A stretch of DNA of 64,000 bases from Bradyrhizobium sp. CCBAU 53340 (GTDB lineage Bacteria; Pseudomonadota; Alphaproteobacteria; Rhizobiales; Xanthobacteraceae). The stretch covers positions 496,001 to 560,000 of the forward strand of contig NZ_CP030056.1 of the NCBI RefSeq assembly GCF_015291645.1, read 5' to 3'. Positions 17,802-26,978 of the stretch are shown piece after piece. A model generated the notes under the pieces. The model had not been told where the DNA came from, did not search any database, and saw only the letters and a list, made by a program, of their open reading frames with translations. A program made the position numbers and the translations under genes. Each line of letters opens with the position of its first letter. Position 1 is the first letter of the stretch.

Positions 17802-18907
17802 CTAAAGTTCGCCGCATAAAGTCTGCTGGGCTTTGTGGCAGAAGCGTTTGACGGAAGCCAAGATCTGGTCTGCAGACTTGGTCCATTTGAAGGGCCTCGG
17901 GTTATTGTTGTGCAGTTCGATGAAGGTACGGATGTCGGCCTCGAGCTGTCTGACGGAGGTGTGAACACCTCGCTGGATCTGCTTTCTGGTGAGTTCAGCG
18001 AACCAGCGCTCGTTCTGATTGATCCATGACGCGGAAGTCGGCGTAAAGTGGACATGGTTGTGCGGCCGGCGAGCGAGCCACGCCTTGATCTTAGGTGTCT
18101 TGTGGGTGGCGTAGTTGTCCATGACGATGTGGACCGCAAGCCCCTCGGGGATTTGAGCGTCGATTTCCTTGAGGAACTTCAAGAACTCGACCGCCCGATG
18201 ACGCTTGTAGCATTTGCCAATGACAAAGCCGGAAGCGACATCGAGCGCGGCAAACAGTGTGGTCGTGCCATGTCGCACATAACTGTGCGTGCGACGTTCT
18301 GGCATCCCAGGCATCATCGGCAAGACCGGCTGCTCGCGATCGAGTGCCAGGATCTGGCTTTCTCATCAACGCTGAGGACAACGGCTCGGTTCGGTGGGGA
18401 TAGATAAAGGCCGACAATGTACCTTGTCGACGAACAGTGGATCGCTCGACAACTTGAATGTCTGGCTACGGTGCGGTTGCAAGCTGAACGCCGACCACAT
18501 TCGGCGGATCGTGGTGTGGGAAAAGCCAGTTTCCGCAGCCATCGAGCGGATCAACCAGTGCGTCGCGTCGGCCGGCGTCGTACGCAATGTCCGCTCGATT
18601 ACCTCAGCAACCTGATCGTCGTCGATGGTGCGAGGGCGGCTCGGGCGGGCTTCATCAAGCAGGCCATCACAGCGATCCTTCTAAAAAAACCGACGGCGCC
18701 ACTTGCCAACGGTGTGTTCATGGATGCCGAGTTCAGCAGCCACAGACTTGCTTGGCAGGCCATCCGCACATCGCAGGATCGCGCGGCATCGCTCAGATAG
18801 CACCGCGCGACACGATGACGACGAACTTGCCTCTCTAGGTACGTGCGCTCCTGCGGACTGAGCACTAACGGCGCGATCGGCCGGCCTCTCACACCTGCAT
18901 TCCCCAC
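17802..18907 (-). mobile_element. Decayed IS630-family transposase
   Basis: Pieces of one IS630-type transposase are spread over three frames. The N-terminal helix-turn-helix piece has LPSKSVAAELGIHEHTVGKW (18681-18941 frame), the middle piece ATHWLIRSMAAETGFSHTTI (18366-18587) and the C-terminal catalytic piece MDNYATHKTPKIKAWLARR through TSASWINQNERWFAELTRKQ (17802-18323). Breaks near 18355, 18405, 18680 and 18790 include small deletions, so transposition from this copy is not expected. The DDE acidic residues are split across frames. No target duplication was found. Confidence 0.85.
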
Positions 18908-18970
18908 AAGCGCTCTCCTCTACAAAGATTCGAGCCATCAACTAATGTGATGAACTTGCGTTCCAGATGA

Positions 18971-20320
18971 CTAGTAAGGATACATCCAATAGGTCGCGTT
19001 GAGCTCGTTAGGCATCGAGCGCAAAGTTGGGGTCCGCTGCGGTGGCTTGAGGTGGCTAGATGAGGAGATGATCCGGCCGATATCGTCGAGGACCGCCCGG
19101 CTCGTTGAATAGGTACTATGATTGAGCGCGAACATTTCGCTTCCGACCGCAGAGACATCGATCGTCTCGATGCCCGAGACGAGAGTTGGACCGCTCTTAG
19201 TCACATAGCCCATTCGCGATTTCGACTGCGCCTTCTTCATCGAGGCGAGCAGAGCCAGATCAGTTGACGAGGCGTACACGGTCACCGCACCCGCGGCCGC
19301 TTTGATCTGGTTAGCCCGCTCCAGATAGAGGTCACGGTCGACGTCGGGTGCTGCGAAAATCAGCTCGGTAATGCCAAGCGCTGTTTGGCTCAGCGCTGCC
19401 TGCTGCAAGGCGCCCAATACCACTTCGCTGCCAAGGCTGTGTGCGATCAGGATGATCCGCGAAACGTTCCCCTCCGTCTTGATGAGCTTGAGAAGATCGA
19501 ACAATCCATCGGTGGCATGCAAAGCACTTTCGCGGTCGTAATCGTAATCCGCCAACCCGCCTTTCGAGGGCCAGGAATAAATCATGACGCGGCCCTTGTA
19601 ATTTGCATCGAAGGCAATCTGAGCGGCCTTGAACGCTGCATCCGAGAAAGGAACATTGTAGCCATGGACGAACAGCATCAGGCTGTCGGCAGGATTGGCG
19701 ATCGCGGAGGCAAACTCCTCTCGTGAGAGCTTCGATAGAGTCTGGATTCGAAAGTGCTTTCCGTCCTGCTCGGCCTCTGTCCAAATGCCGTACAGATATG
19801 TCTTTGGCGTTTCGACTTCGCCCATCTTGTGAACGATCGGTATGCTCACAGTCACGCAGCCATAGGTATTCGTGGCCGAACGATCATAGGTGATCTGTTT
19901 CAGCTGCAGATTCGGGCCTCCCATCACCTCGCGGTTGGTCGCAAAATAAACGGGCACCAAGCCCTTGATGGCGGGCTTGTTGGGAGCCTCGGCGCCAGTT
20001 GGCGTCGGTTTCTCGGGAGGTGCTTCCTCACTTGCCTCACCCGTTGTGGGGCGATGATAGCCATAATCATGGCGTCTCGGACCATAATACCTCGGGCCGT
20101 AATACCTTGCGGCATGATGGTGATATCCTGTCAATGCACGCCCGTGGTGCTGATGCGTGTTTTGGGCTTGGGGCTTTGACGGTCTCGAGATAGGTGCTTG
20201 ATGAGCGCAGCCGACGACAAACATGCAGACCAGAGCAATTAAAGCCGCGCGGAGCTGCCGGAACGACGAGAGCCAGTGCAGCGCATTTGAAGAATCGGCT
20301 CGCAATGTCGAGACGACCAT
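18971..20320 (-). CDS. Alpha/beta-hydrolase lipoprotein (DUF900-like)
   Basis: A 449-residue exported protein. A basic N-terminus and hydrophobic segment end in a lipobox with Cys near residue 38 (VVGC). A His/Tyr-rich linker (about 55-90, with repeats like YYGPR) leads to an alpha/beta-hydrolase domain with LFVHGYN near 217-222 and the nucleophile elbow AHSLGS with Ser near 295, the pattern of the DUF900 family. Substrate is unknown; esterase or lipase chemistry is the family expectation. It is the last of four co-directional genes for exported proteins, 12 bases after the serine protease gene. Confidence 0.8.
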   Translation of the reverse strand: MVVSTLRADSSNALHWLSSFRQLRAALIALVCMFVVGCAHQAPISRPSKPQAQNTHQHHGRALTGYHHHAARYYGPRYYGPRRHDYGYHRPTTGEASEEAPPEKPTPTGAEAPNKPAIKGLVPVYFATNREVMGGPNLQLKQITYDRSATNTYGCVTVSIPIVHKMGEVETPKTYLYGIWTEAEQDGKHFRIQTLSKLSREEFASAIANPADSLMLFVHGYNVPFSDAAFKAAQIAFDANYKGRVMIYSWPSKGGLADYDYDRESALHATDGLFDLLKLIKTEGNVSRIILIAHSLGSEVVLGALQQAALSQTALGITELIFAAPDVDRDLYLERANQIKAAAGAVTVYASSTDLALLASMKKAQSKSRMGYVTKSGPTLVSGIETIDVSAVGSEMFALNHSTYSTSRAVLDDIGRIISSSSHLKPPQRTPTLRSMPNELNATYWMYPY

Positions 20321-20332
20321 GGCCCCTCCTCC

Positions 20333-21574
20333 TTACTTCGCAAGAACTTGAGATAGATTGACGGTAGCACCGAGCCATCCACGGTACCGATCGACGGCGG
20401 GTCCACTGGTCAGCTTGTAGGTGAAGCGCGCCTCTGCACCGCCATCGTTGATGGCGCAAGCAATGTTGCCGGCTCCGTTTGCCGTCTCGACATGCCAGGA
20501 GCAGCCGGTGATACGGTAGCCCGGCTCGGCTGGGAACGTCTCGGCGTAGTCGGCCGAATGCTCGGCAAACACGACGGGATGATCATCCTTGGTCTTGTCG
20601 ACGGTGTATGAGCGCTCGATCTGCTTGAGCTCGACGAGTTGCGATAGCGGAACATTGACGATGAGCCGCCGGTCTTCTGGAAGCAACGTGTGAAGCGCGC
20701 CGGCCAGGATCTCGGGAATTTTCACGCCCTGATTGGCTTGCGTCTGCACATGGGTCGAGTTGAGCTTGCTCCAGTTCTCGAATGAGATTGTAGTGTCGAC
20801 CCATTTGGTCCAGCAGACGGATGGTTGGGGGATAGCCGCAATCAGCTTGTAGAGCGGACTCGCGGCTATGACCGTGGCAGGAATGATGAAATTCACTCCG
20901 TTGACCTGGGCATCGTTCCATTTGACGATGCCGCCGACAGCGATACCGAGGAGCGCGCCGAACTCGTTGAACGCGGGACCTCCGCTGTTGCCGACGTTCA
21001 TGACAGTATCGGTTTGCCAGCGCCCATTTGGGCTGGTTTGATTGCTGATCAGGCCGCTCGATATGCTCAGATCCAGGTCGAGGGGATAGCCGAGCAGATA
21101 GAGTTGGGTTCCCATTGGGGCCTGCTGGCTTTCATTGATGACCGGCATTGGGCAGCGCGATGCTCCGCCGCTGTTGCTGGCCGGCTGGGCCAACTCGAGA
21201 AGGGCAAGATCGTTGGCGTCGTCGCGGTGAATCGCGCTGACTTTGATTGGGTTTGCGTTGCGCGAGCCAAGGCGAGCATCGACCTCAAAGCTCTTGTAGT
21301 TTTCCTCGCGTCCGACCACATGGCTGTTGGTGAGCACGAGGTTGTCGCCGATCAGAAGGCCGGAGCCGCCTCCGACTTCCTGCTTGCCGTTGTACATAAC
21401 GCCGACAAACTGGACATGAACAGTCCTGACGTTATAGCGCGCGGCGATCTGCACCGCGGCGCGATCGGCTAGCGCCTGCCCGGAGATGACAAAGAGCAAG
21501 GCGAGGGTCAGGACGGATAAAACGTTCTGACGGCTGCGATATCGAGTGGGCTGAGTTGTCCGCTTCCGTTCCAT
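20333..21574 (-). CDS. Secreted trypsin-like serine protease
   Basis: A 413-residue protein with an N-terminal signal peptide (core VLSVLTLALLFVISGQALA) and a chymotrypsin-fold protease domain: His near 85 in LTNSHVV, Asp near 122 in NDLALLEL and Ser near 197 in GNSGGP. There is no PDZ domain; the C-terminal 200 residues are unrecognised. The annotated start overlaps the end of the metalloprotease gene by 67 bases; a GTG at 21523 would shorten the overlap to 16 bases and still leave the signal core. It probably acts in the periplasm together with the neighbouring exported hydrolases (inference). Confidence 0.82.
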   Translation of the reverse strand: MERKRTTQPTRYRSRQNVLSVLTLALLFVISGQALADRAAVQIAARYNVRTVHVQFVGVMYNGKQEVGGGSGLLIGDNLVLTNSHVVGREENYKSFEVDARLGSRNANPIKVSAIHRDDANDLALLELAQPASNSGGASRCPMPVINESQQAPMGTQLYLLGYPLDLDLSISSGLISNQTSPNGRWQTDTVMNVGNSGGPAFNEFGALLGIAVGGIVKWNDAQVNGVNFIIPATVIAASPLYKLIAAIPQPSVCWTKWVDTTISFENWSKLNSTHVQTQANQGVKIPEILAGALHTLLPEDRRLIVNVPLSQLVELKQIERSYTVDKTKDDHPVVFAEHSADYAETFPAEPGYRITGCSWHVETANGAGNIACAINDGGAEARFTYKLTSGPAVDRYRGWLGATVNLSQVLAK

Positions 21575-22182
21575 GCTGGATTACAATAGTTCATGATGGA
21601 ATTGGGGTCGTATTTAGTGACTTTGTAGTCGCCGACCGATCCTGAAAATTTCTCGTTGCGGCACTGTTCCGGAGCATCGTCGCGGTTCTGCTCGTGAGTA
21701 AAGCCGAGCGCGTGCCCGAATTCGTGGACAGCGACCGCACGAATGCAGAATTCGCGCTTATTGATGCATCCTTTACTCCAATGATTGGAGCTGAAATTCA
21801 AGGTCATGCCCGAAGACTTGCCATCGAGATACTTGCCGACGACGTCGGTGTGCGCGCCCTCGTCGGCGATGCGCACATGGACGCCGGCTGCGCCCTCTTT
21901 ACAGGCAGGCCAGGTCTTGGCGAACCAAACGCCTCCTTGTGCTGCGCTTTCCCAGGTCTCGGCCACGGCTTTTCGGACGAGTTCTGCATATTTCTGGTCA
22001 TGAGGATTGAGGTTTTCCCAGCAGACCGGGATTTCCTTCACGTCCCATTTGGAGCTGCGGATCACAGTTCCGAAGAGCTCCATCTCCGACACCCCTGAGG
22101 GAAGCGCAGGCTGAGCCTTCGCGCTGCTGCAGGGGAGGAGCACGAGAAGAACCAGCAATCCGAGCAGGCAGTAACGAGTCAT
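21508..22182 (-). CDS. Secreted astacin-type metalloprotease
   Basis: A 224-residue exported zinc protease. The signal peptide is MTRYCLLGLLVLLVLLPCSS and onward. The zinc motif HEFGHALGFTHEQNR (about 153-167) matches the astacin signature HExxHxxGFxHExxR, and the Met-turn SIMNY is near 195-199. Paired cysteines in the mature part suggest disulfides and thus a periplasmic or extracellular site. It lacks a propeptide of the usual astacin size. It ends inside the serine protease gene and begins 4 bases after the lipoprotein gene stop, so the operon is tightly packed. Confidence 0.82.
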   Translation of the reverse strand: MTRYCLLGLLVLLVLLPCSSAKAQPALPSGVSEMELFGTVIRSSKWDVKEIPVCWENLNPHDQKYAELVRKAVAETWESAAQGGVWFAKTWPACKEGAAGVHVRIADEGAHTDVVGKYLDGKSSGMTLNFSSNHWSKGCINKREFCIRAVAVHEFGHALGFTHEQNRDDAPEQCRNEKFSGSVGDYKVTKYDPNSIMNYCNPAWNGSGQLSPLDIAAVRTFYPS

Positions 22183-22185
22183 GTT

Positions 22186-23274
22186 TTATTGAGTAGGCGT
22201 TGGAGATGGCGGGAAGACTGGCACCGGCGCGAAGATAAAGCCGTTCGTCCGCGGGCCACCACCAGCCCTTGGCCGGCGGGCTGCGGCCCCCCCGCTCTCC
22301 GGCAACTCCTGCGACTTTTCCCCTCCCGGGATTGGTGTCGTGTAAATCGGATTGTCCTTTGATCCGAGCGCCGGCTGTTTGGCTGCATAGCTGGCCGAGC
22401 CAGACTTTGCTCCGTTGGCCAAGACGGCATTCGGCCCATTGATGTAGATACCGAGATTGCTGAATTGCTGCGCAGATGCGGAGGCTTGGATGGCGGCCGG
22501 TGTCCAGCGCGCCGATGTAAGGGAGTATTTGGCCTCGATGCCTCCGGTCACTTGGATCGAAAAAGTATAGGTCATCTGCGCTGGCTCAGCTATTTCCGAT
22601 GGCATAGCCGGCGTCAGGTTGTTGGCGGCGATCAAAATTGCATTGTCGCGCAGCCAGGCCGCCAATGGCTTGGAGGCATCGACGGTGATGCGCTTGAAAG
22701 CGGCCCGTTCCGGATATTTGTTTTCGGCGAGAGCTTCGAGCTCGAGGAGCTCGGTCGGCGTTCCCCGGTAGCAGCCGCGCTCATATGTTGCCGGGCTAGA
22801 TGCCAGCGGCAAGGTATCAGACGCAAGCTCGGCATTCTGTTTCAAGAGAAATGACCAGATCAGGTCGTAGGTGTCCTGCGCCGAAGCCGTGGGGCCGACA
22901 TGGGTCACTTCGGCGGTGGTGGCACTTAGAACGCGCTTATAGTCGAAGGCGGTGCCGGACCCGACACCGCCGGTATCGGTTACTTTCAGTTCCAGGAAGA
23001 AGGTGCCGTATAGGAACGGGTCGATGTCGAAATGGGCGAAGCGGTCGAACGCCTCTTCCGGCCTGGTCTTGTAGATCTTGAGGTAGTGCTTCCGCCTTTC
23101 GCGCTCGATCTGATAAAAGGTGACGACCTCGCACCGGATCGATTTGAGAAAATATGGCAGTTCGCCGGCTGTGATCACGCCAGTCTGCGGATCGTGCACA
23201 TAGTACAGGCTGGTGCATCCGCCCATCGCAAAGCAGGCGCCAAGGCAAGCCGCGGCCCGGCTGATCTTCCACAT
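22186..23274 (-). CDS. Lipoprotein of unknown function
   Basis: A 362-residue predicted outer-membrane or periplasmic lipoprotein with lipobox MGGC (Cys near residue 20) after a short hydrophobic segment. No known domain was recognised. The C-terminal 60 residues are rich in Pro, Gly and Ala (GGAAARRPRAGGGP, then VFPPSPTPTQ), as in surface anchors. It is the first gene of the four-gene operon, followed within 4 bases by the metalloprotease. A scaffold or substrate role for the proteases is possible but only inferred from position. Confidence 0.7.
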   Translation of the reverse strand: MWKISRAAACLGACFAMGGCTSLYYVHDPQTGVITAGELPYFLKSIRCEVVTFYQIERERRKHYLKIYKTRPEEAFDRFAHFDIDPFLYGTFFLELKVTDTGGVGSGTAFDYKRVLSATTAEVTHVGPTASAQDTYDLIWSFLLKQNAELASDTLPLASSPATYERGCYRGTPTELLELEALAENKYPERAAFKRITVDASKPLAAWLRDNAILIAANNLTPAMPSEIAEPAQMTYTFSIQVTGGIEAKYSLTSARWTPAAIQASASAQQFSNLGIYINGPNAVLANGAKSGSASYAAKQPALGSKDNPIYTTPIPGGEKSQELPESGGAAARRPRAGGGPRTNGFIFAPVPVFPPSPTPTQ

Positions 23275-23517
23275 CGATTGTGCCCCCTGTCCGCTTCGCG
23301 TCGCTCGCGCGCGGATCTCCCGCCCAGATTGAAATGCTTTGCTCGTGCTTCGTCAAGAGTATCGGAAGCCATATGCAGCTTTTCGTTGCCATCGTATAAT
23401 TCGATGCAGAGTTTCTGCGCGTTCTGACATTCAGAGCAACTGCGCCCGCAGCTAGATGATGAGACGCGCGTAAGTCACAGTCGGGCCGATTGCAAATAGC
23501 GAACCGTACGCCTATCA
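23275..23517. other. Divergent promoter region
   Basis: A 243-base gap between the exported-protease operon (minus) and the nitrilase-like gene (plus). It must contain both promoters. No convincing consensus boxes or palindromes were found by eye. Confidence 0.4.
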
Positions 23518-24879
23518 ATGGCACATATTGGCGAAGTCGTTTGGACGAGTCGTTTGCCTGGGCCTGCGGACAGCCGCCTGAAGACAACGGAGTTCGGCAA
23601 GTGGAAGAAGGCAGCTGGTGAGCTTGCTCAATCACAGGCCTCGATGACGCATGCCAGAAGGGACGAACTGAGGAAGGCTCTGATCGAGCTCGACAAGTTG
23701 TTCCGCAAGGCGCCGCCGAGCGTGTACAAGGCTTACCGCAATCTTTCGGAGCGGCGTCTTGAAGAATCTGCCCGGAGTTTCGGTGACAGCGTCGGAGAAG
23801 GCCGCCTCCTTTGGTCCGTTTCCGAGGAGACCCCCGAGCAGGTTGCTGTGTCGCTTGGAGGTCTCATCCGGGCCATCGACCGCGTGCTGCTCGAGCGGCG
23901 GTCGCAATGGCCGATTGCATCGGGCGAGTGGCGCCTGGAGGCGCTCGGATGCTGGTTCATTCCGCGACAGGGCGTGAGCGCCGGCCGCCCTGCCCGGCGG
24001 AGCCAAGCCTATTCAAAGCGAGGCCTGCTATTTCATCGGATCCTGCCCACCTTCATTGACGGCTATGCCGTCGAGGTGGTCGATAGCCGTACCTTGCATA
24101 GTGCCGCTCAAGACCCCACGAATTGGAAAATGGGCGCCTGCCTTTTCGAGGCGCTCAAGCTTGAGGCGGAGTTCGCAACGGTAGACGGGGACAAGCGTTT
24201 CATCGTCAGCGGCGTCGATGCGCCGGCGGCGGGGAACGCGGTCTTGCTTCAGATGGCGAACGCGTTGCAGGAGAACTGCATCGCAATCGTCTGGCCCGAG
24301 CTCACGGTACCACCAGGACTGCGAGAAAAGATCGTCAAGTTCATCCGCGAGCGAGATGTGGCCGACCCGCTGGAGCCTCCGGAGATCGTCATTCCGGGAA
24401 CGTGGCACGAGGTGGCAGGCAAGGAGATTGTGAATCGGGCCCGGATTTATGACGGTTATGGCGAGGAGCGGCTCGTCTACGACAAGATCGCCCCTTACGC
24501 CGATGACGACTGGGGGATCGAAAACATAACTGCTGGCGAGCGGATGTGCGTGCTTGCGACTGAAGGCGCCCTGATTGGCGTCGCAATTTGCCTCGACTTC
24601 TGTGACGTCTGCGACACGCCCTTCAGGGACCTGGATGTCGATGTGATGCTGGTCCCCTCGATGGGGAACGACCGCACCATGCAGGGCCACCAGACGACTG
24701 CGAGCCAGGTGGAAGTGAAGTTCGGCACGCGAAGTTTTGTCGTGCAACATCCCACCCACAACCGCTACGGGGATGGCCGGCTTGGTACTATATTACCCCT
24801 CCTCAAAGAGCCGAACGCTGTTTCCGCCCGGGAACTCGGTCAAAAGACCGTTTGGACTGCCTACAAATGGGGCCGGTGA
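23518..24879 (+). CDS. Nitrilase-superfamily hydrolase with long N-terminal helical domain
   Basis: A 453-residue cytoplasmic protein. The C-terminal half holds a carbon-nitrogen hydrolase triad: Glu near 261 in VWPELTVP, Lys near 323 in YDKIAPYADD and Cys near 358 in GVAICLDFCDV. The first 200 residues are largely helical and unrecognised, which is unusual because stand-alone nitrilases are about 270-330 residues. Such enzymes cleave nitriles, amides or N-acyl bonds. It is divergent from the protease operon and followed 70 bases later by a winged-helix protein and a small protein. A role as effector or signal hydrolase in a conflict system is speculative. Confidence 0.72.
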   Translation: MAHIGEVVWTSRLPGPADSRLKTTEFGKWKKAAGELAQSQASMTHARRDELRKALIELDKLFRKAPPSVYKAYRNLSERRLEESARSFGDSVGEGRLLWSVSEETPEQVAVSLGGLIRAIDRVLLERRSQWPIASGEWRLEALGCWFIPRQGVSAGRPARRSQAYSKRGLLFHRILPTFIDGYAVEVVDSRTLHSAAQDPTNWKMGACLFEALKLEAEFATVDGDKRFIVSGVDAPAAGNAVLLQMANALQENCIAIVWPELTVPPGLREKIVKFIRERDVADPLEPPEIVIPGTWHEVAGKEIVNRARIYDGYGEERLVYDKIAPYADDDWGIENITAGERMCVLATEGALIGVAICLDFCDVCDTPFRDLDVDVMLVPSMGNDRTMQGHQTTASQVEVKFGTRSFVVQHPTHNRYGDGRLGTILPLLKEPNAVSARELGQKTVWTAYKWGR

Positions 24880-24949
24880 CACCCTAGATTCAGAGACTAA
24901 AATCAGAGTAAAGCGTTGTAAAATGATCTTAAGGGTTGTGACGTAGGGT

Positions 24950-25918
24950 ATGGCCATGTCGGACGTAGCATTGGAAAAGATAGAGAGCGGCGAGGCCACC
25001 GCGACTGAGGCGCGGAGCGTCATTTCGGAATTCCTTAAAGAGGGATCCGAAAGCAGCCTGGAGCGTATTTACGCAACACTTGGGGCTTGGCTCTGGAATT
25101 CTCTGGAGAGCCGGCGCCGCGATCCGGAGCTGCGGGAATGGTTTGATATTCTGCGTCGGGTGAGCGCCTCGCTCGCGCCGAAGAATGCCGCCTATGCCGA
25201 GCGCTTCAGAGCGTTTTACGATCTTCTGCAGATGTCGATCAACACCGCCAAGGTTGCTCGTCCAAGCGAGGTCATGCACCGTCAGCATGTCGTCGAGATA
25301 CTTCGGTTGTTGCGGGATGCACCGTCGCGTCAGCTGGAGAAGACGGTCATTGCTAAGAAACTGGATCTGAAGGATGCCAATCTCAGCCGCATTCTTCGCC
25401 TGATGACCAATGCGCGTTTTGTGGAACGAACGGCGGCTGGAAAGTTTGCTCATTTCGCGCTGACGCGCGATGGCCTTATGGCGCTTGAAAGGCACGAAGG
25501 GCCCACAGCAAGGGGCGCTGGCCAATTGGCGCAGCTTATGCGCAGGAAAATGGGTCTCAGAACCCACCCTGCCCTCACGGCTGAAGAAAATGTCGTTCTT
25601 CGCAGCCTGTTTGATTTGCCGAGCCCGATGCATCCTACGTTGCATGCGGCGGGACTAGTGATGCGTGACCCGCTTGGCGTCCGTCAGGTGATGGAGGACT
25701 ACCTGCTTCATCCGCCGGCACCGACAGCTCCCGGCTATATGAAGGCGCGAACGAAGAGCTCGTATCATGGCTCGTCGGTGACGGTCGTGCAGGTGAAGAA
25801 AGCCGAAGGTCACGGCGCCTCCACATCGATTGAGGCGGTGAACAGTCCAAAGCCCGTCTCGTTCCCTTCGGGTATGCTGCACTTGAGCGCAGGAGAGGAC
25901 TCCGAGCATGTCGAATGA
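24950..25918 (+). CDS. Winged-helix DNA-binding protein of unknown function
   Basis: A 322-residue protein. A helical N-terminal domain (about 1-110) precedes a MarR/ArsR-like winged helix at about 115-180 (HRQHVVEILRLLRDAPSRQL, KKLDLKDANLSRILRLM, FVERTAAGKFAHFALTRDGL). The C-terminal 100 residues are unrecognised and of low complexity near the end. The start is ATG 24950 or ATG 24956. It lies between the nitrilase-like gene and a small gene that it overlaps by 11 bases, so the three genes are probably one operon. It may regulate the operon or act as a specificity subunit; neither is shown. Confidence 0.65.
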   Translation: MAMSDVALEKIESGEATATEARSVISEFLKEGSESSLERIYATLGAWLWNSLESRRRDPELREWFDILRRVSASLAPKNAAYAERFRAFYDLLQMSINTAKVARPSEVMHRQHVVEILRLLRDAPSRQLEKTVIAKKLDLKDANLSRILRLMTNARFVERTAAGKFAHFALTRDGLMALERHEGPTARGAGQLAQLMRRKMGLRTHPALTAEENVVLRSLFDLPSPMHPTLHAAGLVMRDPLGVRQVMEDYLLHPPAPTAPGYMKARTKSSYHGSSVTVVQVKKAEGHGASTSIEAVNSPKPVSFPSGMLHLSAGEDSEHVE

Positions 25919-26369
25919 GGATCTCGGGGCTTCGACAACGGAGCAGGCGCAAGGCGAATCGGAATCGCTAGTATTGTATGGAAACACCCTGCTCGATCGG
26001 TTGACCTTTGTTTCGACGACGTTCAGCTCGCTCATCATGAGCATGGGAAGGGTCGGGCGCGACAACCGCGAGGTGTTGGTGCCACTGGTCGAAGTCAGAT
26101 TCGAAGGTCCCTCTGGCCAGGACGAAAGCGCCTTGAAGTCTTTCTTTTCGGAGCTCGTGCCGCTGGAAAACCTCGCCTTCGTCCTCGAAGACATCTCGGG
26201 TGATCTTGCAACTGTTTGCCACCAGCTGAGCGCTGTGAGCGAGGGACCGGTCAAGCCTGATCTCAGGCGGCTTGCCGAAACGAGCAGGTTCCTGCAGGAC
26301 GCCAAAAGCAACCTGGACAAGTGTCTCGCCGATCTGGAGCGAATTGGTCAGCCGCCCAATCTTCCCTAG
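25908..26369 (+). CDS. Small helical protein, unknown function
   Basis: A 153-residue protein without recognisable domains, predicted mostly helical from its heptad-like Leu pattern (LLDRLTFVSTTFSSLIMSMG, later RLAETSRFLQDAKSNLDKCL). It begins 11 bases inside the winged-helix gene, so translation is coupled. It has no signal peptide or membrane segment. Its constant neighbourhood would be the best clue to its role. Confidence 0.6.
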   Translation: MSNEDLGASTTEQAQGESESLVLYGNTLLDRLTFVSTTFSSLIMSMGRVGRDNREVLVPLVEVRFEGPSGQDESALKSFFSELVPLENLAFVLEDISGDLATVCHQLSAVSEGPVKPDLRRLAETSRFLQDAKSNLDKCLADLERIGQPPNLP

Positions 26370-26606
26370 CGGAAGTCTTGAGAGCATCTGCGGCGAGACG
26401 ATTCTTTTGCTTCTAACGCACAAAATTGTCCAGTCGCAATTGACCGCGTCATTCTGAGTTCGAAATGCGATTTTGATTTATCAACCGCGGGGCGTGCCTA
26501 GAAGCGTTCGCGGCGGGCTTCGGCTTCGCCGCGAAAGTGCGAGCCGATCGGATCGTGAATTAGCCCCGAGTGGCAAGACTATCTTACTGTCGGCGGGCGG
26601 CATGCG

Positions 26607-26647
26607 TTTCCCAAAAATGGAAATTCCCCTCTTCCATTTTTGGGAAA
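26607..26647 (+). promoter_or_regulatory. Long inverted repeat, likely HigA operator
   Basis: TTTCCCAAAAATGGAA (26607-26622) is repeated as its exact reverse complement at 26632-26647 with a 9-base spacer, 19 bases before the higB start. There is no T-tract, so an operator for HigA or the HigBA complex fits better than a terminator. Confidence 0.6.
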
Positions 26648-26666
26648 TCGACGGTAGTATCCCTTC

Positions 26667-26978
26667 ATGCTGGTGGTCGGCACGGACCTTGGTGAGCGCT
26701 ATTTTGCCGAACGCTCTGGTCATCGGGGCATCGATGCAGCGCGCGCTCAATACAGGGCATGGCTGGCAATTGCTGAGGCTTCGGACTGGCGGACGCCGCA
26801 ACAGGTGAAGCGATCGCATCCCAAGGCAAGCATCCTGAAAGGCGGACGCGTGGTGTTCAACATCAAGGCCAATGACTACCGCCTGATCGCCATGGTTCAA
26901 TATCGTGATGGCGTGTTGATGATCCGCTTTTTCGGCAGTCATGAAGACTGTGACAAGGTGGACGCGGAGACGGTGTGA
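26667..26978 (+). CDS. higB: HigB-type mRNA interferase toxin
   Basis: A 103-residue toxin of the HigB (RelE-like) family, which cuts mRNA on the ribosome. The diagnostic core is GGRVVFNIKANDYRLIAMVQY followed by LMIRFFGSHEDCDKV; most relatives have Tyr where this has Cys (SHEDCDK), a change in the C-terminal motif. The toxin gene comes first, as usual for higBA, and its stop overlaps the antitoxin start (TGATG). The palindrome at 26607-26647 lies just upstream. Confidence 0.85.
   Translation: MLVVGTDLGERYFAERSGHRGIDAARAQYRAWLAIAEASDWRTPQQVKRSHPKASILKGGRVVFNIKANDYRLIAMVQYRDGVLMIRFFGSHEDCDKVDAETV

Noticed and set aside
26607..26647. The long inverted repeat as a transcription terminator
   Set aside because: No T-tract follows and it sits immediately before a start codon, so an operator is more likely.
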